Source of the DNA: Gentiana macrophylla
Lineage: Eukaryota; Streptophyta; Magnoliopsida; Gentianales; Gentianaceae
DNA length: 64,000 nucleotides
Assembly (NCBI GenBank): GCA_026214975.1
Contig: CM047805.1
Coordinates: 64,278,170 to 64,342,169 of the forward strand
Direction: 5' to 3'
Made by a program: the position numbers and the translations under genes. Under the pieces are notes generated by a model that was given only the letters and a program-made list of their open reading frames with translations, ran no database searches and was not told the DNA's origin. Positions 46,815-56,438 of the stretch are shown here, piece after piece. The stretch's first letter is position 1, and every line of letters starts with the position of its first letter.

Positions 46815-47837
46815 TCAACCTCTATTGCCTCTGTAGCCTCTGCCACGACCTCCCTCATTCCCAGATGGTCTGTAGGAAGGTCTAGCATTGCCAGATTGAT
46901 TGGTAGCATGATTTGCAGTGGCACTGCTCAAGTCCTGACTTGGATTGAATCGAGCAAGGAGTCTCTCATGGGTGATGAGCTGATATTGAACTTCTTGCCA
47001 TGTTAGCATACCAATTCTTGAAGTGATGTTGACAATCACTGATTCATAATCTTTGCCCAATCCTCCAAGTGTTGTAAGTATTAGTTCAGCCTTTGAAATG
47101 AGGTACCCTGCTGATGTAAGACCATCGGAGTATGACTTCATGAGAGCAAGGTAATCCACCATGGATTTAGCTCCTTTTTCAGTCTTGGTTAATGCTTCCT
47201 TGTATTCAAGCATCCTTGCTTCAGATCTGTTGTTGAATAGAACCTCAAGAGTACTCCAAACATCGTGGGATGTCTCACATCCAATGAATTCAACCAGAAT
47301 TTGTTCTGTCATAGAGCTCATAAGCCATCCAATGAGTAATTGATTTGTAAAAAACCATGTGTCATACAACGGATTTGGGGTGTCAAATCCAATTGTTCCT
47401 ATAATCGATGGCAAGAATCTTGTCGGAGCAGATTTCGTGCCTAGAACAAACCCTTCTAAGCGATGACCCCGAATAATCGGAAGAACAATGGACCGCCAAA
47501 GCAAATAGTTGGAGCGATCAAGCTTTACTGTGCATGTTTGATTCAAGCTACCTCCGAGGAAGGTATTTGGAGGTGGTATGGAGGAAACCGGAGGAAATGG
47601 TGAAGTGGAGTTAAGAATCGGAGGGATCGGTGGAAGAGTGGATGTGGATCGGTTTGTGAAGGAATGAAGAGCTAGGGTGATGAAAGGTGAGCTTCCTGGA
47701 GTGCCAATGGTGAAATCTCCGATGCTGAAAGCAGTTGGAGCTCCGGTGACTGATGACAATGGTGCTGTTGTGGTAGAATCAGTGACACCGGTGACTGGTG
47801 ATGGCGGCGCAGCGGTGGATGCGCCGGTATCGGCCAT
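46815..47837 (-). CDS. gag polyprotein part of RE1-like Copia
   Basis: 340 open codons starting at the ATG at 47837, only 3 bp from the primer site. A serine/threonine/proline-rich N-terminus of about 90 residues precedes the capsid-like region (VKLDRSNYLLWRSIVLPIIRGH, GCETSHDVWSTLEVLFNNRS, YLALMKSYSDGL), followed by a GRGRGYRGNRG basic tail that ends in a stop. The zinc knuckle continues beyond the stop near 46680-46720 as QVCNRVGHITVDC, with Phe in place of the first cysteine. Its role is to form the virus-like particle of the retrotransposon. Confidence 0.85.
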   Translation of the reverse strand: MADTGASTAAPPSPVTGVTDSTTTAPLSSVTGAPTAFSIGDFTIGTPGSSPFITLALHSFTNRSTSTLPPIPPILNSTSPFPPVSSIPPPNTFLGGSLNQTCTVKLDRSNYLLWRSIVLPIIRGHRLEGFVLGTKSAPTRFLPSIIGTIGFDTPNPLYDTWFFTNQLLIGWLMSSMTEQILVEFIGCETSHDVWSTLEVLFNNRSEARMLEYKEALTKTEKGAKSMVDYLALMKSYSDGLTSAGYLISKAELILTTLGGLGKDYESVIVNITSRIGMLTWQEVQYQLITHERLLARFNPSQDLSSATANHATNQSGNARPSYRPSGNEGGRGRGYRGNRG

Positions 47838-47840
47838 TCT

Positions 47841-48086
47841 TGGTCTGATACCAAGTTGGAAAATGAGAAGATATCAGACAAAAGATTTTCTCGTATATTT
47901 TGCCACAGTACCACATGATTACATATATGAAAATAGAATCTAAATACCTTACACAAAAACCAATGCTAGTTCTTATCTAAGATGGACACCTCAGCTCATT
48001 AGTGTTTTACACAAATACCCTTACAACATTATACCATATTATTTAACTGTATCGTACTCATTCAATTCACCAGTGAAGATTTAACA
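47841..48086 (-). repeat. Primer-binding site and 5' LTR of RE1-like Copia
   Basis: The primer site TTGGTATCAGACC is at 47842-47854 on minus. The LTR runs from TGTTAAATCTTCACTGG (48086 going left) to TTTTCCAAC at 47855, about 232 bp. No second LTR copy was found near 43.1 kb, so the boundaries rest on the primer site and the TG start. Confidence 0.6.
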
Positions 48087-48128
48087 CCGACACATTATTG
48101 ATATTTATCTAACACCTATCTAAAAAAA

Positions 48129-48785
48129 CTACCACCTACGACATTGAATAATTAACTTAAATAAATAACAACGTGCTTAAGACATCGTAGTATTTGAGTG
48201 AGATCAAAGGAGAAATATGAATGTATTCTTTTTCTTAAGTGAGTGAGAGATGTGAAATGTAACTAATTTTTGGACATAGTAAAAAAACAATGATGGGTTA
48301 TCTGAAATATTGGTGCCGAGGAAGCAGAAAGAGAATAAAGGGTTAGGGTTGCGAGTTATGAATTGATTTGTGCGTTGTGTTGTTCTTCTAAGATATCAAT
48401 TTATTGAAGATGAGTGGGTGCAACTTCCAACAATTTGAATGTTTATGATATGAAATAAATAATGGATAATTAACATTTTTACAAATACGAATTTAATTAG
48501 ATGAGTTGGAGCGAATTAAGTATACTGATAATCTATATTTTTCATAGAATGTCTCCGGTTTGAAACGGATTTTGATTATTTCAAATTGAAACCAAATTAT
48601 ATTAAACGGTATGACTTTTAGTTATTTGAAAACCGAAAAAAAAACCGTGGGTTTTCGTTTTTCCGTTTTGATTCAATTTAATTCGGTTGGTTGGTTTGAT
48701 TTCGAGAATTGTTGTTCACCTCCAACTTTTGACCCACCCAGCATTTTGGTTGCAATTTCTTAAGTTGTCTGAATCAGATATGGTT
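48129..48785. repeat. Dispersed repeat, copy 2 (first copy at 216-865)
   Basis: Same orientation as copy 1, with scattered substitutions and small indels. It starts about 40 bp beyond the RE1-like LTR. Confidence 0.75.
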
Positions 48786-49317
48786 GGTTTTATGCTGCCA
48801 TTTGAAAGTTTGAAGGCGATGTTGAGAATTTAATGTGCTACATATTATGATATTAAGATGCTATGGCTGCATCTGTACAGCTGAAAGTTTGGGCCGAAAC
48901 CAAGCCAAAATGCGAGCTAAAACAGAGAAATCGAGTTCCCTTTGATCGATGTGGCTATGAGGCTAGATATTTGATGTTCTTGAGCTAAAAATGATCACCT
49001 GCTCGTCACCTACTCTACTCCACCATCACCCACATACCCTACCTTACCTTCACCCTACTTCACTACCTACCCTACCCTATCCTACCACCACCCACTCTTA
49101 CAACATCATCAACGTGTTTTGTCGATTTTTATTTTATTCCATAGCATTCCATCCATTTTTGGAAAGAATAAAAATTGAAAATATTTTTCAATCTATTGGA
49201 ATAAAATTTCATTCAATTCCATTACCTTATAATCATACATAAACATTGAAATGAAATGAAAAATCATTTCATTCCATTCTCGCCTAACATACATTGGGAT
49301 TCAAGCTCAAAATGAAG
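48786..49317. other. Non-coding spacer with CCTAC-rich low complexity
   Basis: No gene. From about 49000 to 49095 the sequence is rich in ACCCTAC/CACC words. It is followed by AT-rich ATTCCATT/AATGGAAT-like words near 49190-49285. Confidence 0.5.
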
Positions 49318-49322
49318 AACGG

Positions 49323-49656
49323 TGTTAAAAGTGATAGAAGGAAATATAGTAGCGCCTTTACTAACACCAATTGGTTTTAGTGCAACGGTAAGCGCTTGAT
49401 CCTAATATGGTATCAGAGCGGGAGGTCATGGGATCAATCCTTGCTACCAACATTGTTTCCCCAATTATATTGTGCAAGTGTTGGTCCTCTTTGTTGGCCT
49501 TGTGTGCCCTTTATATGCCTTAGTGTGCCATGTTGGCCCGGGCTTGTTATAGGCCCACACTTGAGGGGGCGTGTTAAAAGTGATAGAAGGAAATATAGTA
49601 GCGCCTTTACTAACACCAATTGGTTTTAGTACAACGGTAAGATCTTGATCCTAATA
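49323..49656 (+). mobile_element. TRIM 2, complete, 334 bp
   Basis: 85-bp LTRs at 49323-49407 and 49572-49656 (TGTTAAAAGTGATAG...CCTAATA). The primer site TGGTATCAGAGCG (49408-49420) abuts the left LTR and a polypurine tract TTGAGGGGGCG lies before the right one. The target duplication AACGG is exact (49318-49322 and 49657-49661). It shares the 3' half of its LTR with TRIM 1 but has a different 5' half. Confidence 0.93.
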
Positions 49657-49664
49657 AACGGACT

Positions 49665-50505
49665 TGTTATAACATATCAACACATTAATAGAATGATTTC
49701 TTCATTGATTTGGTTTATTTGCACAATGGTACAAATGATGTAGTACATTACAATAGAGTATTAAGACAAAATATCCTTGTGTAATAAATGTAGTAAATCT
49801 AGAATATTCCGAATAATTGTTCGGAGGTAATATATTCTTCAACACGCCCCCTCAATCATGTGGTAATGGAATGAACACGAAGATTGACCCAAATAGAGTC
49901 AAATCGAGCGTTTCCGAGAGGCTTGCTGAGGAGATCGGCAAGTTGATCCTTAGAGCTGATGAAGGAGATGCCCAATTTGTTGGCGGCAGCAAGTTCTCAT
50001 ACATGATGGAAGTCAATCTCGATGTGCTTTGTGCGTGCGTGGAAGGCTGGATTGTGAGCAAGATATGTGGCGCCGATGTTATCGCACCAAAGGGTAGGCG
50101 GTGAGGAAAGAGAACGGACATTTTCTGAGAGCAAGTTGCATATCCGTTGGACTTATTTCGGTGTTACACAATGACTTATATTCGGCTTCGATCTTTGCGC
50201 TTTTGAAACCATCTGTTGTTGCTTGGCTCGCCAGCTAATTCAATGAGCCTCAGTAGGTGCATGCATAAACTTACTAACCAAGTGCACAGAGAAAACAATA
50301 TCAGACCGAGTGAAGCTGAGATACTGTAGGTCCCTAACAATAGTATGATAGATCGTAGGATGTGAGAAGAGAGGATAGCCAGATTGTTGCAGTCGAGCAT
50401 TAGCTTCCATCAGAGTGTGACAGGGCTTGGACTTGTCCAATTATTGCAGAAAGCAGGTATGGAGAGTATATTTGCGTTGCGTAAGACAGAGACCGTCATG
50501 AGTGG
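49665..50505 (-). mobile_element. 3' end of another Copia: RT and RNase H remnants plus LTR
   Basis: On minus, GLCLTQRKYTLHTC (about 50500-50450), then SKPCHTLMEANARL and FTRSDIVFSVHLVSKFMHAP (50240-50440) are the end of Copia RT. An RNase H remnant with a [13 protein letters not shown] stretch lies near 49990-50080. A polypurine tract GAGGGGGCG abuts a 180-bp LTR (49665-49844, TGTTGAAGAAT...TGTTATAACA on minus). Upstream parts are missing at the junction near 50505. Confidence 0.8.
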
Positions 50506-51768
50506 TAGTGTAGGTGATAAAATGAATAGACTTCAAGCCAAAACGTCTCATCTTTGATCACATCATTCCCTCCTGGTTGGAAAGGATTCGACCTCGAATC
50601 AAAAGGATGTCGTAAAAAGCAGTAATAAGCACAAAACAGGCCGAACCAACTATGAACACCAATGATATGCCCGGATCAAATAGAAGGCGGACATACCACT
50701 TCAAATCAATAGGTCTTCGAGTTGTTGATGCATACATCGCCAATGAAACCAATGAGTAGTAATGTTGTGAGTGCGCATTGCAAATAATGTTCTCTAGATC
50801 AGCAACATAATCATACGGATGAGAATCCGGATAAACTGCAAAAGGATCAATGAAAGTGTGCTCCGGTTTGCCACCAATGTCTACCGGAACAAGAATATCC
50901 ATAGGCAATGTAGGGCCGGGAGTGGGCAGATCAAATAACTCAGGGTGGACCTCAACTGGATGATCATCATGTGCCTGAAAAGAAGACACAATAAAACTCG
51001 AGCAAGTAGTCGGTGAAGTAGGACCAACTTCACCCTTTGCCTCGGAGATCGCCTCTGCCACGATCGACTCTTGGACTACCTCCACCAATTCTGCTCCAAC
51101 AACATCATTCTTCTTCTCACATCACACTTGTGTTTAACATATTTCTCCACCACAGGTTCATTATCCTCCAATTTCTCTAGAAAATTTGGCTGATTCTCCT
51201 CTACCTTGCTCTCATCATCATCGCTTTTCAACTCTACCCATCGAGTGGTAGCAACCTCTATGGTGTTCTCGACATTCTTCTCTGGGATACTAACATTCAC
51301 ATGGTTGTCCGTAGGTGATTTCTCACGTAAACTACGTATTTTCTGCCATAGTTTAGGGCAATCATAATAGTGATGATCACTCCATTTACAATGACCGCAA
51401 AATACGGAAAACACCTCTATAGAAGTTTTCTTAACCACCTCTGTACTACCACGAGTACCTCTACCACCACGATTACCTCTACCACTGCGGTTATTTCTAC
51501 CACGACCTCTTTCTGGTTAACATGTTCTGAAATTCAGTCCTCATATCATTCATCATATCATCAAAACGTCGTTCCATTTTCTCCACATTTTGATTCATCA
51601 TATCACCAATATTTCAAAAATAGACATCCATCGGACTCTCTTTTGACATTACTCACGATCTAACTTCACCGATAATTCCAACAATAATAATTCTCAACAC
51701 AAATTTGCAATTACCACCATCACCGAAAAAAAAACAACTGATCCTCTTTTTTTGTTCTTTGAATCGCT

Positions 51769-51805
<37 letters not shown>

Positions 51806-52193
51806 GTTTTGTTAACCAAGCAGAGAAAAAAATTTAGATAGGGCAAACAATTGTAGGTCAAAGTCGGCGGCAGCAAGCAGACAAAGAAAAGGCTGGTATT
51901 TTTCTGGTATAGCAAGTCACGCCAAGAAATTGAAAAGAAAACTGGGAATTTTTTTGTTGACAAGGATTGAATACGCTAGAAAGGAATAATTGCTGATTTT
52001 TTAAATTTATTTATTTATTTTTTGTGCAAAGGATGAACGCAAAAGGCTGATAATTGCTAGAAAATAAATTGCTTTTTTTTTTTCTTTTCTTTTTCTGAAA
52101 GCAGGAAGGAAAAGAAGCAAGGTGATTTTTTTTTCTTTTTAATAATAAAGATGTAGGAATGAAATCAACAAGGAAAGAAAAAGATGGCTGAGA

Positions 52194-52236
<43 letters not shown>

Positions 52237-52854
52237 AACAGGAACGTAGATCAACAAACTGTAATATATATATATATTTTGAATAATAAGAACAGGAAGC
52301 ACGGGAAGAAATAAAAAAACAAGGGATATTTGGATACCGTCGGTCTTGAAATTGATCTCAAATCTGATGTGATCCAGAATCAATCAGATCCAAATTGCCG
52401 AAGGACCGATCAAGGCATCAATAAAACGAACACCGCAACCCTTAGCTAACTCGTAACTAAGAAGCTTGGTATGACTCAACCCTTAGATAACCCGTATCTA
52501 AGAACCTTCAGATATCTAACGCCACAAGGCCCGCCGAGTAACTTGATAAGTTCCGCTTGGAATCCACCAAAACCAACGTGAGAAAACTCAGCAAAGCTTA
52601 AAAACTTCAAACATAATATATCAAAATTTTTGTCTATTACACAGAGTACTACTAAAGCCTTTTTATAGGCTACAATGAAAGAAATAAAACATCTCCTAAG
52701 CGATGTGGGACAAAAATAAATAATAGAAATATAAAAATAAAAAAACCTAATAAATAATAACAAAAGTCTACTAAACTCTGCCACGGAAACAATGTGGGAT
52801 AGATGATAAAATAAATAGACTTCAAACCAAAACGTCTCATCTTTGATCACATCA
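50506..52854 (-). mobile_element. Gag-only LTR element (TR-GAG type), truncated at its 3' LTR
   Basis: A full 490-bp 5' LTR (52365-52854) has self-complementary ends TGATGTGATC...GATCACATCA. The 3' LTR survives only as its first 60 bp (50506-50565), cut at the Copia junction. The interior has one gag-like coding region and a leader with long poly(T)/(A) runs (51771-51804, 52197-52235). No RT, integrase or protease is present, so it depends on other elements. Confidence 0.78.
50558..51649 (-). pseudogene. Gag-like protein with zinc knuckle, frameshifted
   Basis: The likely start is the ATG at 51649 (MSKESPMDVYF, then a stop). A heptad-like segment VEKMERRFDDMMNDMRTEFQ and an RG-rich stretch (GRGNRGGRGTRGST) follow. 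The frame at 51076-51438 has a perfect CCHC knuckle, CGHCKWSDHHYYDC. The frame at 50558-51088 carries an acidic and proline-rich part and a hydrophobic stretch near the end (SLVFIVGSACFVLITAFY). It ends NQEGMM, the stop TGA being the first bases of the LTR. Function beyond RNA packaging is unknown. Confidence 0.7.
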
Positions 52855-55383
52855 CTAATCCTCCATACAGTTTGGGTCGACAAATATCTTTCCATGACAT
52901 AAGGTGCATGCCCCTTTTATCATCATCGTGTCCCCAGAAAAACGATCGGGCTAGTTTATCAAGCTCGTTTGTGACAGAAACAGGTAGCCGGACAGATTGC
53001 ATTTGATAGTATGGTGTCGTAGTGAGCACCGTCTGAGCCAGCAGAGCATGGCCTGCTTTAGATAGTGTGGCAGCTTTCCAAGGTTGTAGCTTCGAGCGAA
53101 CCTTGTCAATAATTCCCTGAAAATCTTCTTTTTTGACTCGGCCATGATGAAGAGGCACTCCAAGATATTTTTCAAGATGGATGGTGTGGGCCATATCAAG
53201 TTCATTTGCGATGAGACTAACAATTTGCGGATCAGTGTTAGGCGACTTTGTGAATTTTGATTTCACCGCGCTGATTTTCTTGCCTGAGAAACCGCAAAAG
53301 TAGGATAAGATATGATCAATCTCTCGAGCTTGCTCAATTGAGGCCTCCGCAAAAAGGAGGAGGTCGTCGGCGAAGACAAGATGTGAGATTTTCGGACCCC
53401 CATGAGAGACAGTAATAGGCTTCCATTTTCCTGCACTAATCGATTGATTAATAAGACAGCTTAGAAATTGCATAACGAGAACAAAAAGATATGGTGCAAG
53501 TGGGTCTCCTTGTTTTAAACCACGGAGGGGTCGGAACCCTTGCAAAGGACTGCCATTCCATAAGATTTCCAGAGAAGTACTGGATAGCGAGTACATGATG
53601 AGCTCAATACTGTCAGCAAAGCCTATAACAGTCAGAATATGCCGGCGAAAGGGCCTGCTAACTCTGTCGTAGGCTTTTTCGAGATCAACCTTTATAACCA
53701 TAATCCCTTTACTCCCCTTTTTTCTCCACTTAGTGTGAAGAACCTCTTGTGTTACAATAATGTTATCCGAAGTTTGTCTCCCAGGTATAAAAGCATTCTG
53801 GTTGTTATCAATTATTTACCAATGACTAGCGGCAAGCGATTCGCAATGATCTTTGTGATGGTTTTGACAGTAACATTGGCGAAAGCAATGGGGCGCAATT
53901 GAGAGACTGATTTTGGTGGGTTAATTTCGGGGAAGCATTTTTCTTGGAAAGCTGTAATGATCCAATCAGTAAAAGAGGGGCCCACAACGTCCCAGTTTTG
54001 TTGATAAAAAATCAGGGGGAAGCCATCGGGACCGGGAGATTTAAAGGCTCCCATTTGGAAGACTGCAGCTCAAATTTCTCCTACACTAACCGGACGATTC
54101 AGAAGCCGCTTGTCAGCATGGCTTATAAGAGGAGAAAAAAAGACCAACCGGGCAAGAGAGGGTGGGCTCGTCGGCTTAGAGAGCAATATAAAACTGTCGA
54201 ATCATTGAAGCTAAAGTCTCTCGATCACTTATCATTATACCCGCATCATCCCTAAGACAATGAACAGTGTTTTTTCCCCTTCTACGTTTGGTGGACAAGT
54301 GAAAGTAACGAGTATTGCGCTCACCATCTTCAATCCAATTCAACCGTGATTTTTGGTACCAATAAATTTCTTCTTGTGACAAAATATTGTTGTATTCCTC
54401 CAATAATTCTGAATTCAGTTTGGTGAGGAAATTTGAAGGTGCGTGCGAAAGGGAGAGTTGGATACCTTCTATTCTTTTTTTGCATTTTCTTTTACGGTAG
54501 AAGATATTGCCGAACACATGTTTATTCCATTCTTCCAATTTTTGAGCCAAGGAGTCCAAAGTTATCTGCAAATTATCAGCAACACCAACCCAATTATTAA
54601 GAAGGAAGTAGGGAAAGCATTGTGTTTCATCCAACATGCCTGAAAACAGAAAGGTTTTACAACCGAGCTCGTCTCCTGAGGGGGTTCGAGATCAAGGATA
54701 ATCGGACAATGATCATAATGGACACGAGCAAGATGGTAAATATTCGAATTCGGGAAGTGTCGCCACCACCTCTCATTACATAAGGCTTGATCCAAACGTT
54801 GTTCGATCCCGTGAGCACTATGTATCGAACTAGACCAAGTGTAGTGTGGCCCGTGAAAAGGTATTTCTACCATGCCCGTATTATCGACATGGTTTCGAAG
54901 ATCTATTACGGAGGTCCCCATAACCGGTCTACCACCTCTTTTATCAATGGGGTGGATGACTTGGTTTAGATCACCAATGATTCACATAGGAATTTCAACA
55001 AAGTCCGAAATATAATCAATAAGCTCCTATAATTCTTCTCGAACAGCAGCAGTAGGTGAAGCGTACGTAAAAATAAGAATAAAATCAGCTGTGTTACCTC
55101 TAGTCGCAGCCATGATGATGCATTGGTCAGTTGTAAAAAGAAGACGTAGGTCGATAGTAGAAATGTTCCAGAAGACCCACAGACCACCACTAAAACCTCT
55201 TGCCTCTACCGCAATTAAATGCGTAAAATTAAATCTCCGTAAAATACGATCCGCTCTCGTACTCGGGACTTTAGTTTTCATAAGAAAGAGAATAGTCGGT
55301 TGTACCTCGATAAGAAGTGACTTTAAGTGCCTAAAAAAAGTTGAGGAGCGAGCTCCTCTACAATTCCAAGAGAGAAGCTTCAT
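52855..55383 (-). pseudogene. LINE ORF2: endonuclease and reverse transcriptase
   Basis: Starts MKLLSWNCRGA at 55383, an apurinic-type endonuclease (EEP) domain with FLMKTK and RGFSGGLWVFWN. It continues at 54562-54921 (IPFHGPHYTWSS, RLDQALCNERWW) and 54176-54637 (NTRYFH). RT follows at 53812-54054 (KSPGPDGFPLIFYQQNW, RPIAFANV) and 52847-53701 (MVIKVDLEKAYDRV, KQGDPLAPYLFVL, and catalytic FADDLLLF). The last part ends at WGHDDDKRGMHLMSW and KLYGGL, where the element is cut. Frames change at least four times. Confidence 0.9.
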
Positions 55384-56438
55384 TGGGAGGTATTTGTGTG
55401 ATTATTTGTAACTTGCCCAAGGGCAAGCGAATCCTGTGAATTTGTTAACTGTATAGGTGCATATTCTCCTTGCGGCAGATGTGTATCCAGAGGATTCGCT
55501 TTCACGTAATGCTGGTCTTTATTTATGGCGATTTCCTCTGCTATTCTTGTGTCGACAGGCAAAGCATCCTTTATCACTTCAAGAATACCATTGCCTGCTA
55601 CTACCGAGTCTTCTCTTACATTGGTGATGTATGTAAGGGGGGCGGGGCTCATGGACGAAAAATGGAAAGTGCTCGTGGGGAAGTTACCGAATGTGGTTCT
55701 AGTAGGCTGCTTTTCATTGAATTGGGGAGACATGGCTCTAGCTTGGTTTATTTGCGTGGTTGGTCCACCTCTACCTCGTCCACATGAATTTGTGGACCGC
55801 TTCCCTCTTGTTGTTTGTCTAATGTTTGGCCTGTTGGTGAATTGTGGGATATTTTGAAAACGTTGCTGCAAAGTATCAACTGGGGATTCAACATGTACCT
55901 CCGCAACCTCTTCCGATAAAATAAAAAAAGAGAACCATTTGTTGATGTTGTGTTATTACTTGTGGCATTGGGCCGATCTTGGGTAGCATGTGAGGTGTTT
56001 TCCGTGCCAACTGCTTGTCCATTTTTGAAGGCTGAGTCATGGCTACTCGGTTTTTGGGCAGGTTGTCTCCTCCCACGGACAGGTGCAAGCATCCATGGCC
56101 CAAAAGGGTTGGCCTCTTTCGGGGCATTAACAGGTTCAGGTGGTCTGTTCGTAGAGGTATCCATCTCCTGTGCTTTTTGGGGGCACTCCTCGGTTTTATG
56201 GCCATATATACCACACCCAAAACAAATTAACCATGTGCAAACCTTCATATTCTATTTTATAAACTTCATCATTTAACATCACAGCAGTTGGTAGGGGTTG
56301 TTTCAAATCTATTTCGATACACACTCGAGCATATTTACCTCTTTGATTGCGTAGTGATGTTTGATCTACCTTTTGAGCTGCACCAATACAATTACTTACG
56401 TGGAGCAGGGTCTCTTCCTCAAAATATTCGATTGGCAC
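55380..56438 (-). pseudogene. LINE ORF1, 3' part (DUF4283-like and CCHC knuckle)
   Basis: From PIEYFEEETLLHVSNCIG at 56438 the frame runs through RGKYARVCIEIDLKQPLP, then CFGCGIYGHKTEECP (CX2CX4HX4C knuckle, near 56220-56170), a proline- and glutamine-rich tail, and ends ...NTSQ at 55380. The stop overlaps the ORF2 start as ATGA (55380-55383). One or two frameshifts occur (55748-56248 against 55380-55871). The 5' part lies beyond the nested element at 60845 and above. Confidence 0.85.

Larger units (their letters stand above)
43149..48086 (-). mobile_element. RE1-like Ty1/Copia retrotransposon, nearly intact, 3' LTR missing
   Basis: Reading on minus: a short 5' LTR (47855-48086), an initiator-Met-type primer site, gag, protease, integrase, RT and RNase H in the order of Copia elements, in about 4.7 kb. 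The proteins resemble the RE1/Ale-type Copia group. Only a handful of stops and frameshifts interrupt it. The frame ends FRLRGNTFHFD, overlapping a GAGGGGG polypurine tract near 43170, but no 3' LTR follows. Confidence 0.9.
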
